From Erysipelotrichia bacterium (GTDB lineage: Bacteria > Bacillota_I > Bacilli_A > Erysipelotrichales > Erysipelotrichaceae), in contig JAAZJL010000062.1 in NCBI GenBank assembly GCA_012800355.1, positions 1 to 48,133 on the forward strand: a DNA stretch of 48,133 bases, written 5' to 3'. The position numbers and the translations under genes are program-made. The notes beneath the pieces were generated by a model, which worked only from the letters and a program-made list of their open reading frames with translations, had not been told where the DNA came from and searched no databases. The stretch's first letter is position 1. Every line of letters begins with the position of its first letter. Of this stretch, positions 27,858 to 39,586 are shown piece by piece.

Positions 27858-29816
27858 ATGGAAAATTTAAGAGATTATATTTTTGATCTTAAACATCAAA
27901 AATATCGTAAAAAGGTTGATGAAATAGCACAAAATTATCAAGATCTTGCCCTATCTGATAAAGAGAGAGTTGTTAGAAGATTTGAATATATGTGTGAAAA
28001 TGAAGAAGCTGTCATTTTAAATAATCAGCAAATTGTTTTCATGCGCACAATTAGTAATTTACCTGATTGCTTTACTAAAGAAGAATGGAGTGAAAAATTT
28101 AAAAATCACTACATTCACGAAAGTGGTTATGTTTCTAATTTATTGCCTGATTATACTTCTATCATTAAAGAAGGTCTTTTAAAAGTTAAAGAAAGAAATG
28201 ACAATTATCTAAAAAGAGAAATTGATGCTCTTTTAAAACTAACTGATAAATATTTGATTGAAGCTAAAAAGCTTGGTAGAAAAGATATAGTAGAAACATT
28301 ATCAGTAGTGCCAAGATATCCAGCATTAAATCTAAAACAAGCCATGCAGTTTTTTAGAATCCTTCATTATGGTTATATGCTAGAAGGAGGATATCAGATT
28401 GTTGGTGGTAGAATTGACCAATTATTTTATCCTTATCTAAAAAAAGATATGGAAGAAGGTTTGTTAGATGAAGATTCTGCCTTAGAATTAATAAAAGACT
28501 TTTTCTTATCATTTAATGTTGATGCTGATTTATATGATGGAGTTCAACAAGGAGATAATGGCCAGAGTGTAGTTCTTGGCGGTGTCGATGAAAAAGGAAA
28601 TCAGCTTTTTAATCTTTTCAGTAAACTTTCTCTAATTGCTAGCAGACAAAACAATATGATTGATCCAAAAATCAATTTACGTGTTAATAAAGATACACCA
28701 ATTGAAATATTTGAGTTGGGAAGTGAACTGACTAAAGCTGGTTTAGGATTTCCACAGTATTTAAATGATGATGTTATCGTTGAAAGTTTAATTAAACAAG
28801 GCTATAAAAAGCAAGATGCTTATAACTATGCTGTAGCTGCTTGTTGGGAAATAGTCATTCCAAGATATGGTTTTGAAATCGTTAATATTGGCGCTTGCTG
28901 CTTCTTTAAAGTTTTAGAAGATTTGCTAAAAGATAAAACTGACTATTATAGTTTTTCGCAGTTACTAGCTGACTATAAAGTCTATTTAGAAAAAGAGTGT
29001 GACAGTTTATTAAAACAGTATCAAAACATTTACTTTGTCCCTGCTCCACTTATCGAAAGTGGATTAGAAGTAAAATATCAAAATTTTGGTATTCATGGTA
29101 CTGGTATTTCTACCATCACAGATAGTCTGTACACAATTAAAAAATTGGTTTTTGATGATAAGAAATTAAGTTTAAAAGAATTGGTTTCAGTAATTAATAA
29201 AAACTATGAAAACCATGATGAATTATTCCATTATATAAAATATCAATTGCCAAAGATGGGACAAAATAATGACGAAGTTGATAAAATAGCTGTTGAAGTT
29301 TTAGAAATGTTTTATGATGCTTTGAAAGATAAAAGAAATTGTTATGGTGGGCTTATAAGACCAGGAACTGGCACAGCTATGTATTATTTGTGGCACGGTA
29401 AACAATTAGGTGCCTCATATGATGGAAGAAAAAAGGCAGAGCCATTAAGTGCTAATTACTCTCCTAGTTTATCCACTAACATTAAAGGTCCTATTTCAAT
29501 TATTGAATCATTCTGTAAACCCGATTTAATTAAATGCAATAATGGTGGACCATTAACATTAGAATTTTCCAGTTCTATGTTTAAAGATAATGAAAGTGTT
29601 AAAAAAATGGCAAACTTCGTTAAACTATTCATACTTAAAAAAGGACATCAGTTACAATGTAATTCGGTAAACCTTAACGATTTAAAAAATGCTCAAATCT
29701 ATCCTGACAAATATCGCAATCTAATTGTTCGAATTTGGGGCTGGAGTGCTTATTTTGTTGATTTAGATAAGGAATATCAAGATCACGTTATTGCTAGACA
29801 GGAACATTCTCTATGA
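27858..29816 (+). CDS. pyruvate formate-lyase-like glycyl radical enzyme, substrate unknown
   Basis: C-terminal glycyl-radical motif RIWGWSAYFVDLDKEYQDHVIARQEHSL; AACWE active-site Cys region; adjacent activase. Confidence 0.9.
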   Translation: MENLRDYIFDLKHQKYRKKVDEIAQNYQDLALSDKERVVRRFEYMCENEEAVILNNQQIVFMRTISNLPDCFTKEEWSEKFKNHYIHESGYVSNLLPDYTSIIKEGLLKVKERNDNYLKREIDALLKLTDKYLIEAKKLGRKDIVETLSVVPRYPALNLKQAMQFFRILHYGYMLEGGYQIVGGRIDQLFYPYLKKDMEEGLLDEDSALELIKDFFLSFNVDADLYDGVQQGDNGQSVVLGGVDEKGNQLFNLFSKLSLIASRQNNMIDPKINLRVNKDTPIEIFELGSELTKAGLGFPQYLNDDVIVESLIKQGYKKQDAYNYAVAACWEIVIPRYGFEIVNIGACCFFKVLEDLLKDKTDYYSFSQLLADYKVYLEKECDSLLKQYQNIYFVPAPLIESGLEVKYQNFGIHGTGISTITDSLYTIKKLVFDDKKLSLKELVSVINKNYENHDELFHYIKYQLPKMGQNNDEVDKIAVEVLEMFYDALKDKRNCYGGLIRPGTGTAMYYLWHGKQLGASYDGRKKAEPLSANYSPSLSTNIKGPISIIESFCKPDLIKCNNGGPLTLEFSSSMFKDNESVKKMANFVKLFILKKGHQLQCNSVNLNDLKNAQIYPDKYRNLIVRIWGWSAYFVDLDKEYQDHVIARQEHSL

Positions 29817-30559
29817 ATGGAACAGTTTTTGATATTCAAGAATTAACAGTCCATGATGGGCCAGGGACAAGAATCACAATCTTTCTAAAAGGTTGTCCTT
29901 TAAGGTGTCTTTGGTGCCATAACCCTGAAGGGCAAAATATACAACAAGAATTAATGTTTAATAAAAATAAGTGTGTTAACTGTCACAAATGTGAGGTTGA
30001 TGGTAAAAAAACAAACTATCATTTATGTCCTAACAACGCTTTGATAGTTAAAGGCTATCAGATGTCTGTCGATGATATTTTAAATTTAGCTCTTAAAAAT
30101 AAAGAAACACTTGAATTATTAGAAGGAGGGATTACCTTTAGTGGTGGAGAACCTCTTTTTCAATCTGCTTTCTTGCTGCAATGCCTAAAAAAACTCAAAG
30201 AAAATAATATTCATACCGCTATTGAAACTTCTGGTTTTTGTGATGAAAAAACTTTTAAACAATTACTACTTTACTGCGATTACATCATTATGGACATTAA
30301 ACTTTTTGATGATGAAAAACATCTTTTTTACACTGGTAAATCCAATAAAATTATTCTTGAAAATGCTAAACAACTAATGAAAAGTGATGTAGAACACGTT
30401 TTTAGAACTCCTTTAATCAAAGGTATTACTGATACAAAAGAAAACTTAAAAGCTATTGAAACTTTTATAAATGGACATCATTGGGAGAAAATACCTTCAA
30501 ACCCACTAGCTGCTGTTAAATATCAACAATTAGGTAGAACTTTTTACTTAGAAAACTAA
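29813..30559 (+). CDS. glycyl radical enzyme activating protein (radical SAM)
   Basis: GCPLRCLWCHNPEG CxxxCxxC motif, TFSGGEPLFQ; single CxxCxxC...C ferredoxin-like insert. Confidence 0.93.
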   Translation: MNGTVFDIQELTVHDGPGTRITIFLKGCPLRCLWCHNPEGQNIQQELMFNKNKCVNCHKCEVDGKKTNYHLCPNNALIVKGYQMSVDDILNLALKNKETLELLEGGITFSGGEPLFQSAFLLQCLKKLKENNIHTAIETSGFCDEKTFKQLLLYCDYIIMDIKLFDDEKHLFYTGKSNKIILENAKQLMKSDVEHVFRTPLIKGITDTKENLKAIETFINGHHWEKIPSNPLAAVKYQQLGRTFYLEN

Positions 30560-30647
30560 AAAAAAGGTTTTTCTCTTTATTTTTTCTATAAAAAAAGGTA
30601 CAATTGAACTTAGGGAAGAATACATAGTGTTATGGATAGGTGGGAAT

Positions 30648-31559
30648 ATGGTAGAATACAGTGATTTAGATTTAAACCTAAAGCGTAAGGAAGAGTTAGT
30701 TAAGAAAGCTAAAAGACTCTCTGAATCTGACAACGTTTTTAATGCGGTCAAAACAGCTTCAAGTTTAAAAAGACAATGGAAGAGATTTCCGGAGTATGAA
30801 TCTGGTTACGAAGTAGAATTGAGAGAAGAATTTGATGAGTATCTTGCTCTTATTGAAGCTAAGAAACATGAATTATCTCTAAATGCCGCAGAAACAAAAG
30901 CTGCTATCATTGAAAAGTCAAAAGAAGTACTTGAAATGAAAAACTTTAGAAAAGCAACTAAAGTAATGAATGATTTATTTAACCAATGGAAAATAACAGG
31001 CTCTGCTGGTAAAGAGACTGACGATGAACTCTGGGCTCAATATAAAGAGGTTAGAGATACATTTTTTGATAACAGAAGAGCGTATTATGCTACTTTAGAA
31101 GAAAAACGTGCTGAAGCAAAAGAAGCAAAAGAAGCAATCATTGTTGAACTGCAACAATTAGTTACATCAACTGAATGGAAGAAAACCACTAAAGCCATTA
31201 ATGAATTACTAGAAAAATGGAAAGTTGCTGGAAGTGCTGGCAGAAAACACGATGAAGAGTTGTGGAAACAATTCTCAGCCGCAAGAAAATCTTTCAATCA
31301 AGCCAAAAATGCATATTATGCTGAATTAAAAGCTTCATTTGCTGATAGGGCTGTCAAAAAAGAAGAGTTAATTGCAGAAGCTAAATTGTGTACAGCACAA
31401 TGTGATTTCTCAGAAGAAATGATTGAAAGAGTTAAAGGTTTAAGAACTAAATGGAAAGAGGTGGGCTTCTGTGGAGCTCAAAGAGATAACGAATTATACA
31501 GTGAATTTAATGAAGCTGTTAACAATTTCTTCCAAAACCTTAAAGATCACAGAGAATAA
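30648..31559 (+). CDS. DUF349-repeat protein
   Basis: Repeated (F/W)N.LxxxWKxxGSAG(K/R)..DDELWxQ(Y/F) units; ATG at 30648 after AGGTGGG. Confidence 0.85.
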   Translation: MVEYSDLDLNLKRKEELVKKAKRLSESDNVFNAVKTASSLKRQWKRFPEYESGYEVELREEFDEYLALIEAKKHELSLNAAETKAAIIEKSKEVLEMKNFRKATKVMNDLFNQWKITGSAGKETDDELWAQYKEVRDTFFDNRRAYYATLEEKRAEAKEAKEAIIVELQQLVTSTEWKKTTKAINELLEKWKVAGSAGRKHDEELWKQFSAARKSFNQAKNAYYAELKASFADRAVKKEELIAEAKLCTAQCDFSEEMIERVKGLRTKWKEVGFCGAQRDNELYSEFNEAVNNFFQNLKDHRE

Positions 31560-31673
31560 TTAACAAAATTAATAATATGATAAAAGAGTGTGAAAATTAA
31601 ATAGGTCAATAAATTCACGCTTTTTTATTTTCTGTTTAAACAGTATAATATAAGACAAGTGGAGGAAAAGATT

Positions 31674-32618
31674 ATGAAAGCAACAAAAATCTCAATAATT
31701 GGAGCTGGCTATGTTGGTTCAGCTACAGCATTTGCGCTTTTAAATCATGGAATTGCAACTGATATTGTGTTAGTTGATGTTAACAATGATCGCGCCAAAG
31801 GCGAGGCAATGGATTTAGATCATGGAAAAGTTTTTGTTTCGCCAGTAAACGTAGTGGCTGGCAGTTATGAAGATACCACAGGAAGCGATATTGTCATTAT
31901 CACAGCTGGACTAGCCCAAAAACAAGGGGAAACTAGGATTGATTTAGTTAATAAAAATATTGAAATATTCAAACAAATGATTCCACAAATTGTTAAATAT
32001 AATCCTGATGCAATTTTGTTAGTAGTATCAAATCCAGTGGATATCTTAACTTATGTAACATATAAATTATCAGGATTTCCACAACATCGTGTCTTTGGTT
32101 CAGGAACGGTATTAGATACTGCTCGTTTCCAATCAGATTTATCAATTAGATTTCAGGTTGATCCACGCGATATTAGAGCTAACATTATTGGTGAACATGG
32201 TGATAGTGAAGTAGCTACTTGGTCAGTTACTACCATTGCTGGATTAACGGTTGATCAGTATTGTGATTTAGTCGGAATTGAATTTACTGAAGAAGATAAA
32301 AAAAGAATTTCAGAAGGTGTTAAAAATGCAGCTTATGAAATTATAGAACGTAAAGGTTATACCAATTATGCGGTGGCCTTGGCCATTACTCGTATTGTAA
32401 CGGCTATCTTACGTGATGAGAAATCAATTTTAACAGTTTCAACACTACAACAAGGAACATATGGTTTAGAGGATGTCTATATCTCAGTACCAACACGTGT
32501 AGGTCGAAGAGGAGCACTTGATGTAATAGAAGTTCCTTATAGTTCAGATGAACTAAAAGCTTTGCATCGTTCAGCCCAATTGTTAAAAGATATTATTAAA
32601 GATTCAACACTACAATAA
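31674..32618 (+). CDS. ldh: L-lactate dehydrogenase
   Basis: [43 protein letters not shown] 31674 with AGTGGAGGA SD. Confidence 0.95.
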   Translation: MKATKISIIGAGYVGSATAFALLNHGIATDIVLVDVNNDRAKGEAMDLDHGKVFVSPVNVVAGSYEDTTGSDIVIITAGLAQKQGETRIDLVNKNIEIFKQMIPQIVKYNPDAILLVVSNPVDILTYVTYKLSGFPQHRVFGSGTVLDTARFQSDLSIRFQVDPRDIRANIIGEHGDSEVATWSVTTIAGLTVDQYCDLVGIEFTEEDKKRISEGVKNAAYEIIERKGYTNYAVALAITRIVTAILRDEKSILTVSTLQQGTYGLEDVYISVPTRVGRRGALDVIEVPYSSDELKALHRSAQLLKDIIKDSTLQ

Positions 32619-32640
32619 AAACGGGAAAATCCCGTTTTTA
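32617..32640. terminator. bidirectional intrinsic terminator
   Basis: AAAAACGGGAAAATCCCGTTTTTA. Confidence 0.85.
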
Positions 32641-33441
32641 TATTAGTTCATACTTTTTAAAACAGTTATATATTCCATTATCATCAACATTTGTAGTTAT
32701 ATAATCTGCTACTTCTTTTAACTTTTCGTTAGCATTACCCATAGCTACTCCAATACCAGCATGTATTACCATTTCATAATCATTTATACCATCACCTATT
32801 GCTATTGTTTTTTCAATTGGATGATTGTATTTATTAATGATGTAATCAATACCTGAAGCTTTAGTGTTTTTTCCATAAGATATTTCGCCAGTATAAACTT
32901 TCGGATACCAGTTATCACTATTGCTATTTAATTCTTTTCCCAAACTTGCTAAAAATTTGTCTGTTTTTTCTTTTTTTAAGGTGAAAAAAGCAAGTTTGAT
33001 TATTTCTTCATATTTATTTTCAAAATGACTAAATGGAGCAAAAATACCATCAGTATATAAAAAGTCAGTAAGTTCTTTTTCTATTTCGCTACTATTTTTA
33101 GCGCAATACAAATAATTTACTTTTTCCCCTTCAAGCATAAAACCTATATCATTTTCAATAAAATATTCAACTGTTGACTTAATCATTTCTTTAGGCATTG
33201 GGCAAAAGTATTCTTGAGCACCATTAATAATTATTTGACCACCACAACCAGCAACTATACCATCAATATTTAACTCTAAAAAGTTTTCAGTAACTGAAGG
33301 CAAGCTTCTTCCAGTACAAATAAAAATCTTATGACCATTTTCTTTAGCTATATTAATAGCTTCTATTGCTGAAGAAGGAATATTATTGGTGCTGTTATCA
33401 AGCAATGTTCCATCAATATCAATAAAAACATAGTAACTCAT
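32638..33441 (-). CDS. Cof-type HAD hydrolase
   Basis: VFIDIDGTLLDN, ICTGR, IGDGINDYEM. Confidence 0.9.
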   Translation of the reverse strand: MSYYVFIDIDGTLLDNSTNNIPSSAIEAINIAKENGHKIFICTGRSLPSVTENFLELNIDGIVAGCGGQIIINGAQEYFCPMPKEMIKSTVEYFIENDIGFMLEGEKVNYLYCAKNSSEIEKELTDFLYTDGIFAPFSHFENKYEEIIKLAFFTLKKEKTDKFLASLGKELNSNSDNWYPKVYTGEISYGKNTKASGIDYIINKYNHPIEKTIAIGDGINDYEMVIHAGIGVAMGNANEKLKEVADYITTNVDDNGIYNCFKKYELI

Positions 33442-34100
33442 AGCTTTTTTTTCCTTTCTTCTCTTTTTAAAAAATCATTATAAGAGTAATAACATCCGCA
33501 ATATTGTTGACGATAAAGATTGTATTCTTTAGATAACTGGTTTGTTTTAAATATTCCATCATCTTTTTTAAAATCAGAATAGAAGTATTTTACTTTCGGA
33601 AATAAAACAGCAATCTTTTCACCAACTTTATTTAAAGTTTCAGAATCCTTTTGTCTAGAAATTGTCATAACTGTCGTAAAATAATCAAAGTTATTTTCAC
33701 TAGCATACTGCATTGCTTGTTTCATTCTTAAAAAGTAACAAAGCAAACATCTTTTACCTTTTTCTGGTTCATCAGCTAAAGGTTCAAGCTTTTTAAGGTA
33801 ATTTTCTCCGTCAAATTCAGTTTTTATAATCTTGATAGTTGTTCCTTTTTCTTTGTTGTATTCATCAATCAATCTAACTAATTCATAATAACGGCGGTCA
33901 TATTCCTGTTTTGGATAAATATTATCGTTATTGTAGTAAAGGGTTAAATCAAAATACTCACTTAAATATAAAGAAACATAACTAGCACATACCCCACAAC
34001 AAACATGCATTAGTAAAGAAGGTTTATTTTCTAAACCTTTTATTTCTTCTAAGGTTTGCTGCTGCAAATAATAATACTTTTTCTTTCCTATCTCTTTCAT
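33438..34100 (-). CDS. queH: epoxyqueuosine reductase QueH
   Basis: LLMHVCCGVCASY, RCLLCYFLRM, NLYRQQYCGCYYS; adjacent queA/tgt. Confidence 0.93.
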   Translation of the reverse strand: MKEIGKKKYYYLQQQTLEEIKGLENKPSLLMHVCCGVCASYVSLYLSEYFDLTLYYNNDNIYPKQEYDRRYYELVRLIDEYNKEKGTTIKIIKTEFDGENYLKKLEPLADEPEKGKRCLLCYFLRMKQAMQYASENNFDYFTTVMTISRQKDSETLNKVGEKIAVLFPKVKYFYSDFKKDDGIFKTNQLSKEYNLYRQQYCGCYYSYNDFLKREERKKKL

Positions 34101-34102
34101 AA

Positions 34103-35146
34103 TTAATATATAAACATACTATCACCAAATGAGAAGAAGCGATACTTTTCTTCTATGGCATGTTTGTAAGCTTCAAAAATTAAATCTTTTCCCCCAAAGG
34201 CACTAATCATCATAATCAGTGTTGATTTTGGCAAATGAAAATTAGTAACAATTGCATCTATCGCCTTAAAATTATAACCTGGATAAATAAAGATATTTGT
34301 ATTTCCAGAACATTCTTTAAAACAGCCATACTCATTATAAATAGTTTCAAGTGTTCTAACTGATGTGGTTCCTATAGCGATAATTCTTTGTCCATTTTCT
34401 TTGGCCTTGTTTAATAAATCAGCTGTTTCTTTAGACATTTGATAATATTCACTATGCATTACATGTTTACTAACATCATCGACGTTAACTGGTCTAAAGG
34501 TGCCCAGTCCAATGTGTAAAGTCACATCTACAAAACGACAGCCTTTTTTCTTAATTTGTTCAATTAACTCTTCAGTAAAGTGTAAACCAGCAGTTGGAGC
34601 AGCTGCACTTCCCTTTACCTCACTATAAACTGTTTGATATCTTTCTGTATCTACTAATTTTTCCTTGATGTATGGAGGTAAAGGGATATTACCTAATTGA
34701 TCTAATACTTCCATAAAAATACCTTCATAAATCATTTCAAAATGACGTATACCCATTTCTTTTATTTTCACACAACGAGCTTTAAGTTTATCATCACCAA
34801 AACTAATAATCGTATTTAATTTTACAATTTTAGAATTACCTACTAAAGTTTCCCAAATGTTGTTTCCTTCATCTTTTAAAAGTAAAACTTCACAATGTCC
34901 ATCAGTTTGGGTGTTGTTTTCTTTAGCTTTTTTAACACCAAATAATCGCGCTGGAATAACTCTAGTGTTATTTCTGACAATAATGTCATCTTCTTTTAAA
35001 AAATTTATTAACTCACTAAAATGATAATCACTATAAGAGTTTTCAGTTTTATTTACCACTAATAATCTTGAGTCACTTCTATTTTCCAGTGGAGTCTGAG
35101 CTATTAAAGATTCTGGTAAATTAAAGTCAAAATCACTTGTTTTCAT
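34103..35146 (-). CDS. queA: tRNA preQ1(34) S-adenosylmethionine ribosyltransferase-isomerase
   Basis: KTSDFDFNLPESLIAQTPLENRSDSRLL; start MKTSDF at 35146 is typical (ORF open to 35173). Confidence 0.95.
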   Translation of the reverse strand: MKTSDFDFNLPESLIAQTPLENRSDSRLLVVNKTENSYSDYHFSELINFLKEDDIIVRNNTRVIPARLFGVKKAKENNTQTDGHCEVLLLKDEGNNIWETLVGNSKIVKLNTIISFGDDKLKARCVKIKEMGIRHFEMIYEGIFMEVLDQLGNIPLPPYIKEKLVDTERYQTVYSEVKGSAAAPTAGLHFTEELIEQIKKKGCRFVDVTLHIGLGTFRPVNVDDVSKHVMHSEYYQMSKETADLLNKAKENGQRIIAIGTTSVRTLETIYNEYGCFKECSGNTNIFIYPGYNFKAIDAIVTNFHLPKSTLIMMISAFGGKDLIFEAYKHAIEEKYRFFSFGDSMFIY

Positions 35147-35147
35147 T

Positions 35148-36574
<1,427 letters not shown>

Positions 36575-36688
36575 ATCTTTTTTTACTCCTTTGCTTAATA
36601 ATATTATCATAATTTGGTAAATTAGGTTAGGATTATTAAGTATTATGCACCATTATTTTAGTGCAGGGATTTTTAGGAGGTAGAAAGT

Positions 36689-37081
36689 ATGACAAACCCT
36701 AACTCTAGCATTTTGCTAATTATTAAGAAATTAGAAAGGTATCAAAAACAAGGATACATGGATGGTTTTGAAATCGGTGAAATCATTGAAGAAATCCGTA
36801 AAGCCTATACTGAAGAAAATCAGTATCGTTTAAACAAGATGATGGAAGATGTTACCCAATATTTAACAGGACTATCTGAAGGAACTTTGATTTTTGAAGA
36901 ATATGTCAAAACAAATATTGAAAAAGTTGCTGAAGTTATTGAAAGAAGTCCTAGGACAGTTTATAGAAAACTGCAAAACAATGGGTTCTCACTAATTGAA
37001 CGTCAATTAATTAATAAAGAAATTCAGAATGCTAACAATAACGACATTAATAAATATTTGTCAAAATTATCAATTGACTAA
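36689..37081 (+). CDS. HTH-containing hypothetical protein, 130 aa
   Basis: Coiled N-term, C-terminal VAEVIERSPRTVYRKLQNNGFS HTH. Confidence 0.55.
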   Translation: MTNPNSSILLIIKKLERYQKQGYMDGFEIGEIIEEIRKAYTEENQYRLNKMMEDVTQYLTGLSEGTLIFEEYVKTNIEKVAEVIERSPRTVYRKLQNNGFSLIERQLINKEIQNANNNDINKYLSKLSID

Positions 37082-37472
37082 AAAACAACGACTTCTTCAA
37101 ATACTAGATTTTTTGAAAAAGGAAGGTTTTTATTATATTGATGGAAAATTATATTTATCTGAAAACAACAGTCTTTATCAAAAGTTAAATTATACATCAT
37201 CAATAATTAAAATAACTTCTGATAAAAAGGTTGTTGATAAAACTTGTCAATTTGTTTTAGAACTTATTGAACACGAAAACACTATTAAGAAAATTATTAG
37301 TAGTATTAATTCAATTATCTTAGAGGAAGATAGAAAGATTTTTATTGATCGTTATATCTTTAATTTATCAATTCAAGAAATAATGAGAAAATATTTTGTC
37401 TCTCAAAAATCTTACTATCAGTCTATTAAAAACAGCACCTCACATCTTTATAAGATGTTTTTAATTAGGTAA
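37029..37472 (+). CDS. sigma-region-4/ArpU-like hypothetical protein (start uncertain)
   Basis: LEEDRKIFIDRYIFNLSIQEIMRKYFVSQKSYYQSIKNSTSHLYK; overlaps preceding ORF by 53 nt. Confidence 0.45.
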   Translation: MLTITTLINICQNYQLTKKQRLLQILDFLKKEGFYYIDGKLYLSENNSLYQKLNYTSSIIKITSDKKVVDKTCQFVLELIEHENTIKKIISSINSIILEEDRKIFIDRYIFNLSIQEIMRKYFVSQKSYYQSIKNSTSHLYKMFLIR

Positions 37473-37533
37473 ATAATCCAACAAATCCTTTTTGCTGGTA
37501 GATATTTTGTCAAGATACCATTATAATAAAGGC

Positions 37534-37911
37534 ATGAAAAAAATAAACTATATGTTTTTACAGCTATTACTATCGTCGCTATTAATAGCTTTAGGATTAT
37601 TAATCCACTTTTGTGGAGAAAATACCGTTGAAGGTGTTTCACTGATATTATTGACCATTCCAGGAATTGTATTATTCCTAAGTTTTTTTGTGGAGTTTTT
37701 TAAATTTAAAAAGGATATTTACTGTATTCCTGTCTATTTAATTTTGATTATTGGTTTAGATTTATTAGTGTACTATATGTTCAGTGTATCTTTAAAATCA
37801 AACAAAGCATGGATTTTATTTGTTGTTGTGGGTGTAATTACCATTCTAATCTGCTTTTTGTTTCACATCGTTTATCAAACGTTGCCTCCAATTTCGGAAA
37901 ACAAAAAATAA
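37534..37911 (+). CDS. small integral membrane protein
   Basis: Four hydrophobic segments; start MKKINYMFLQ at 37534. Confidence 0.55.
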   Translation: MKKINYMFLQLLLSSLLIALGLLIHFCGENTVEGVSLILLTIPGIVLFLSFFVEFFKFKKDIYCIPVYLILIIGLDLLVYYMFSVSLKSNKAWILFVVVGVITILICFLFHIVYQTLPPISENKK

Positions 37912-37937
37912 AACCCAGTTTAATTTCCTGGGTTTTC
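37908..37937 (+). terminator. intrinsic terminator
   Basis: AAAACCCAGTTTAATTTCCTGGGTTTTCTTT. Confidence 0.8.
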
Positions 37938-37944
37938 TTTCTAA

Positions 37945-38020
37945 TGGCGCCTGATACAGGACTTGAACCTGTGACAAATCGGTTAACAGCCGATTGCTCT
38001 ACCGACTGAGCTAATCAGGC
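37945..38020 (-). tRNA. tRNA-Asn(GUU)
   Basis: 76-nt cloverleaf, anticodon GTT, encoded CCA. Confidence 0.96.
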
Positions 38021-38263
38021 AGCATAATTATGCTATCATAGTAAGATTACAAAAGCAAGATATAAATTTAAAAAAAGAGTAAATAAACTGCAGTCTTGTC
38101 CTTTATAATTTGAGCATATTTATTTGCTATAATTAGATAGTATTACAAAAACAAAGTACAGTTTTTACTTTAGTATGTTACACTAAAATTGTGGTTTATT
38201 TATAAGATAATTATTTATAATTATATTGATATTTAGACATAGTTTTAAACTAGGAGGACTATT

Positions 38264-39277
38264 ATGAGCAAAGTTTTATTAACTGGAGGAATGGGGTTTA
38301 TTGGGTCCCACACTGCCATATCACTTATTGAAAATGGTTATGATGTTGTAATCATCGATAATCTCGTAAATTCAGAAGAAGATGTTGTAAAAAGATTAGA
38401 AAAATTTAAAAATGTTTCCATTCCTTTCTACTATGGAGATTGTCGTAATGGAGAGTTGTTAGATAAAATCTTCAAAGAGCATAATATTGAAATTGTTATT
38501 CACTTTGCTGGATTAAAAGCAGTAGGAGAATCTGTAAATCTACCACTAGAATATTATGAAAACAACTTAAATGCGACTATAACTTTATTAAAATCTATGT
38601 TAAATAATAAAGTACATAAGTTAGTGTTCTCTAGTAGTGCTACTGTATATGATGAAGAAAATCCGCCAGAAAGATTAGAAGGATATAAATTAGGATGTAC
38701 CAATCCATATGGTTGGACTAAATTGATGTGTGAGCAAATCATTAGAGATACCTGTCATGCTAATAGTCAACTAGATGCTATTTCTCTGAGATATTTCAAT
38801 CCAGTTGGAGCTCATCCTTCTGGAATCATAGGTGAAAATCCTAAAGGGGTCCCTAACAATCTAATGCCTTATATTCAACAGGTAGCAACTGGTGTTAGAG
38901 ACTATTTAAGAGTCTACGGCAACGATTATGACACTATTGATGGTACAGGTGTTAGAGACTATATTCACGTCTGTGACTTGGCTGATGCCCATGTAGCAGC
39001 AAGTAAATACTTGCAAAATCATAAAGGTTGTTTAGAAATCAACATTGGAACAGGAAAAGGTGCATCAGTACTGGAAATGGTTGAAGCCTTTGAAAAAGCC
39101 AATAATCTTAAAATACCTTACAAGATTGAAGCAAGAAGACTAGGAGATTTAGCTATCTACTATGCTAATGCCAACAAAGCCTACAAACTGTTAGGTTGGA
39201 AAGCAAACAGGACTTTAGAAGATATGTGTAAAGATGCTTATAATTGGCAATGTAATTTACAAAAAAAGAAAAACTAG
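38264..39277 (+). CDS. galE: UDP-glucose 4-epimerase
   Basis: VLLTGGMGFIGSHTAISL, FSSSATVYD, NPYGWTKLMCEQI, LRYFNPVGAHPSG. Confidence 0.95.
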   Translation: MSKVLLTGGMGFIGSHTAISLIENGYDVVIIDNLVNSEEDVVKRLEKFKNVSIPFYYGDCRNGELLDKIFKEHNIEIVIHFAGLKAVGESVNLPLEYYENNLNATITLLKSMLNNKVHKLVFSSSATVYDEENPPERLEGYKLGCTNPYGWTKLMCEQIIRDTCHANSQLDAISLRYFNPVGAHPSGIIGENPKGVPNNLMPYIQQVATGVRDYLRVYGNDYDTIDGTGVRDYIHVCDLADAHVAASKYLQNHKGCLEINIGTGKGASVLEMVEAFEKANNLKIPYKIEARRLGDLAIYYANANKAYKLLGWKANRTLEDMCKDAYNWQCNLQKKKN

Positions 39278-39339
39278 TGTATAATTAATCTAAACATGAA
39301 GACAAATAAAAATGTTCTTAAATATAGGAGGATGACTAA

Positions 39340-39513
39340 ATGTTAAAAAAACTTGTTGGAACTGCAATTGTAGGTGCTGTTGTTACAGCAATCGGAGTTA
39401 AAGTTATTAAAGACATCTTACATGCTAATGAAGAAGAAAAAAACATTATTGATTTAGAAAAAGACACAGGTTCAAAATGTGAAGAACCATGTGAAGAAAA
39501 AGTTGAAGAATAA
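39340..39513 (+). CDS. 57-aa small protein, not in ORF track
   Basis: AGGAGG SD; MLKKLVGTAIVGAVVTAIGVKVIKDILHANEEEKNIIDLEKDTGSKCEEPCEEKVEE. Confidence 0.7.
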   Translation: MLKKLVGTAIVGAVVTAIGVKVIKDILHANEEEKNIIDLEKDTGSKCEEPCEEKVEE

Positions 39514-39530
39514 TTAATAACGTCATACTC

Positions 39531-39559
39531 AAAAACACAGGTTAATCCTGTGTTTTTTT
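39531..39559. terminator. intrinsic terminator
   Basis: AAAACACAGGTTAATCCTGTGTTTTTTT. Confidence 0.85.
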
Positions 39560-39586
39560 ATTAACAATTGATTTAGAAACAGTATT

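Noticed and set aside
37809-38009. Plus-strand ORF ending MAPDTGLEPVTNRLTADCSTD
   Set aside because: Antisense translation of tRNA-Asn plus out-of-frame membrane gene; spurious.
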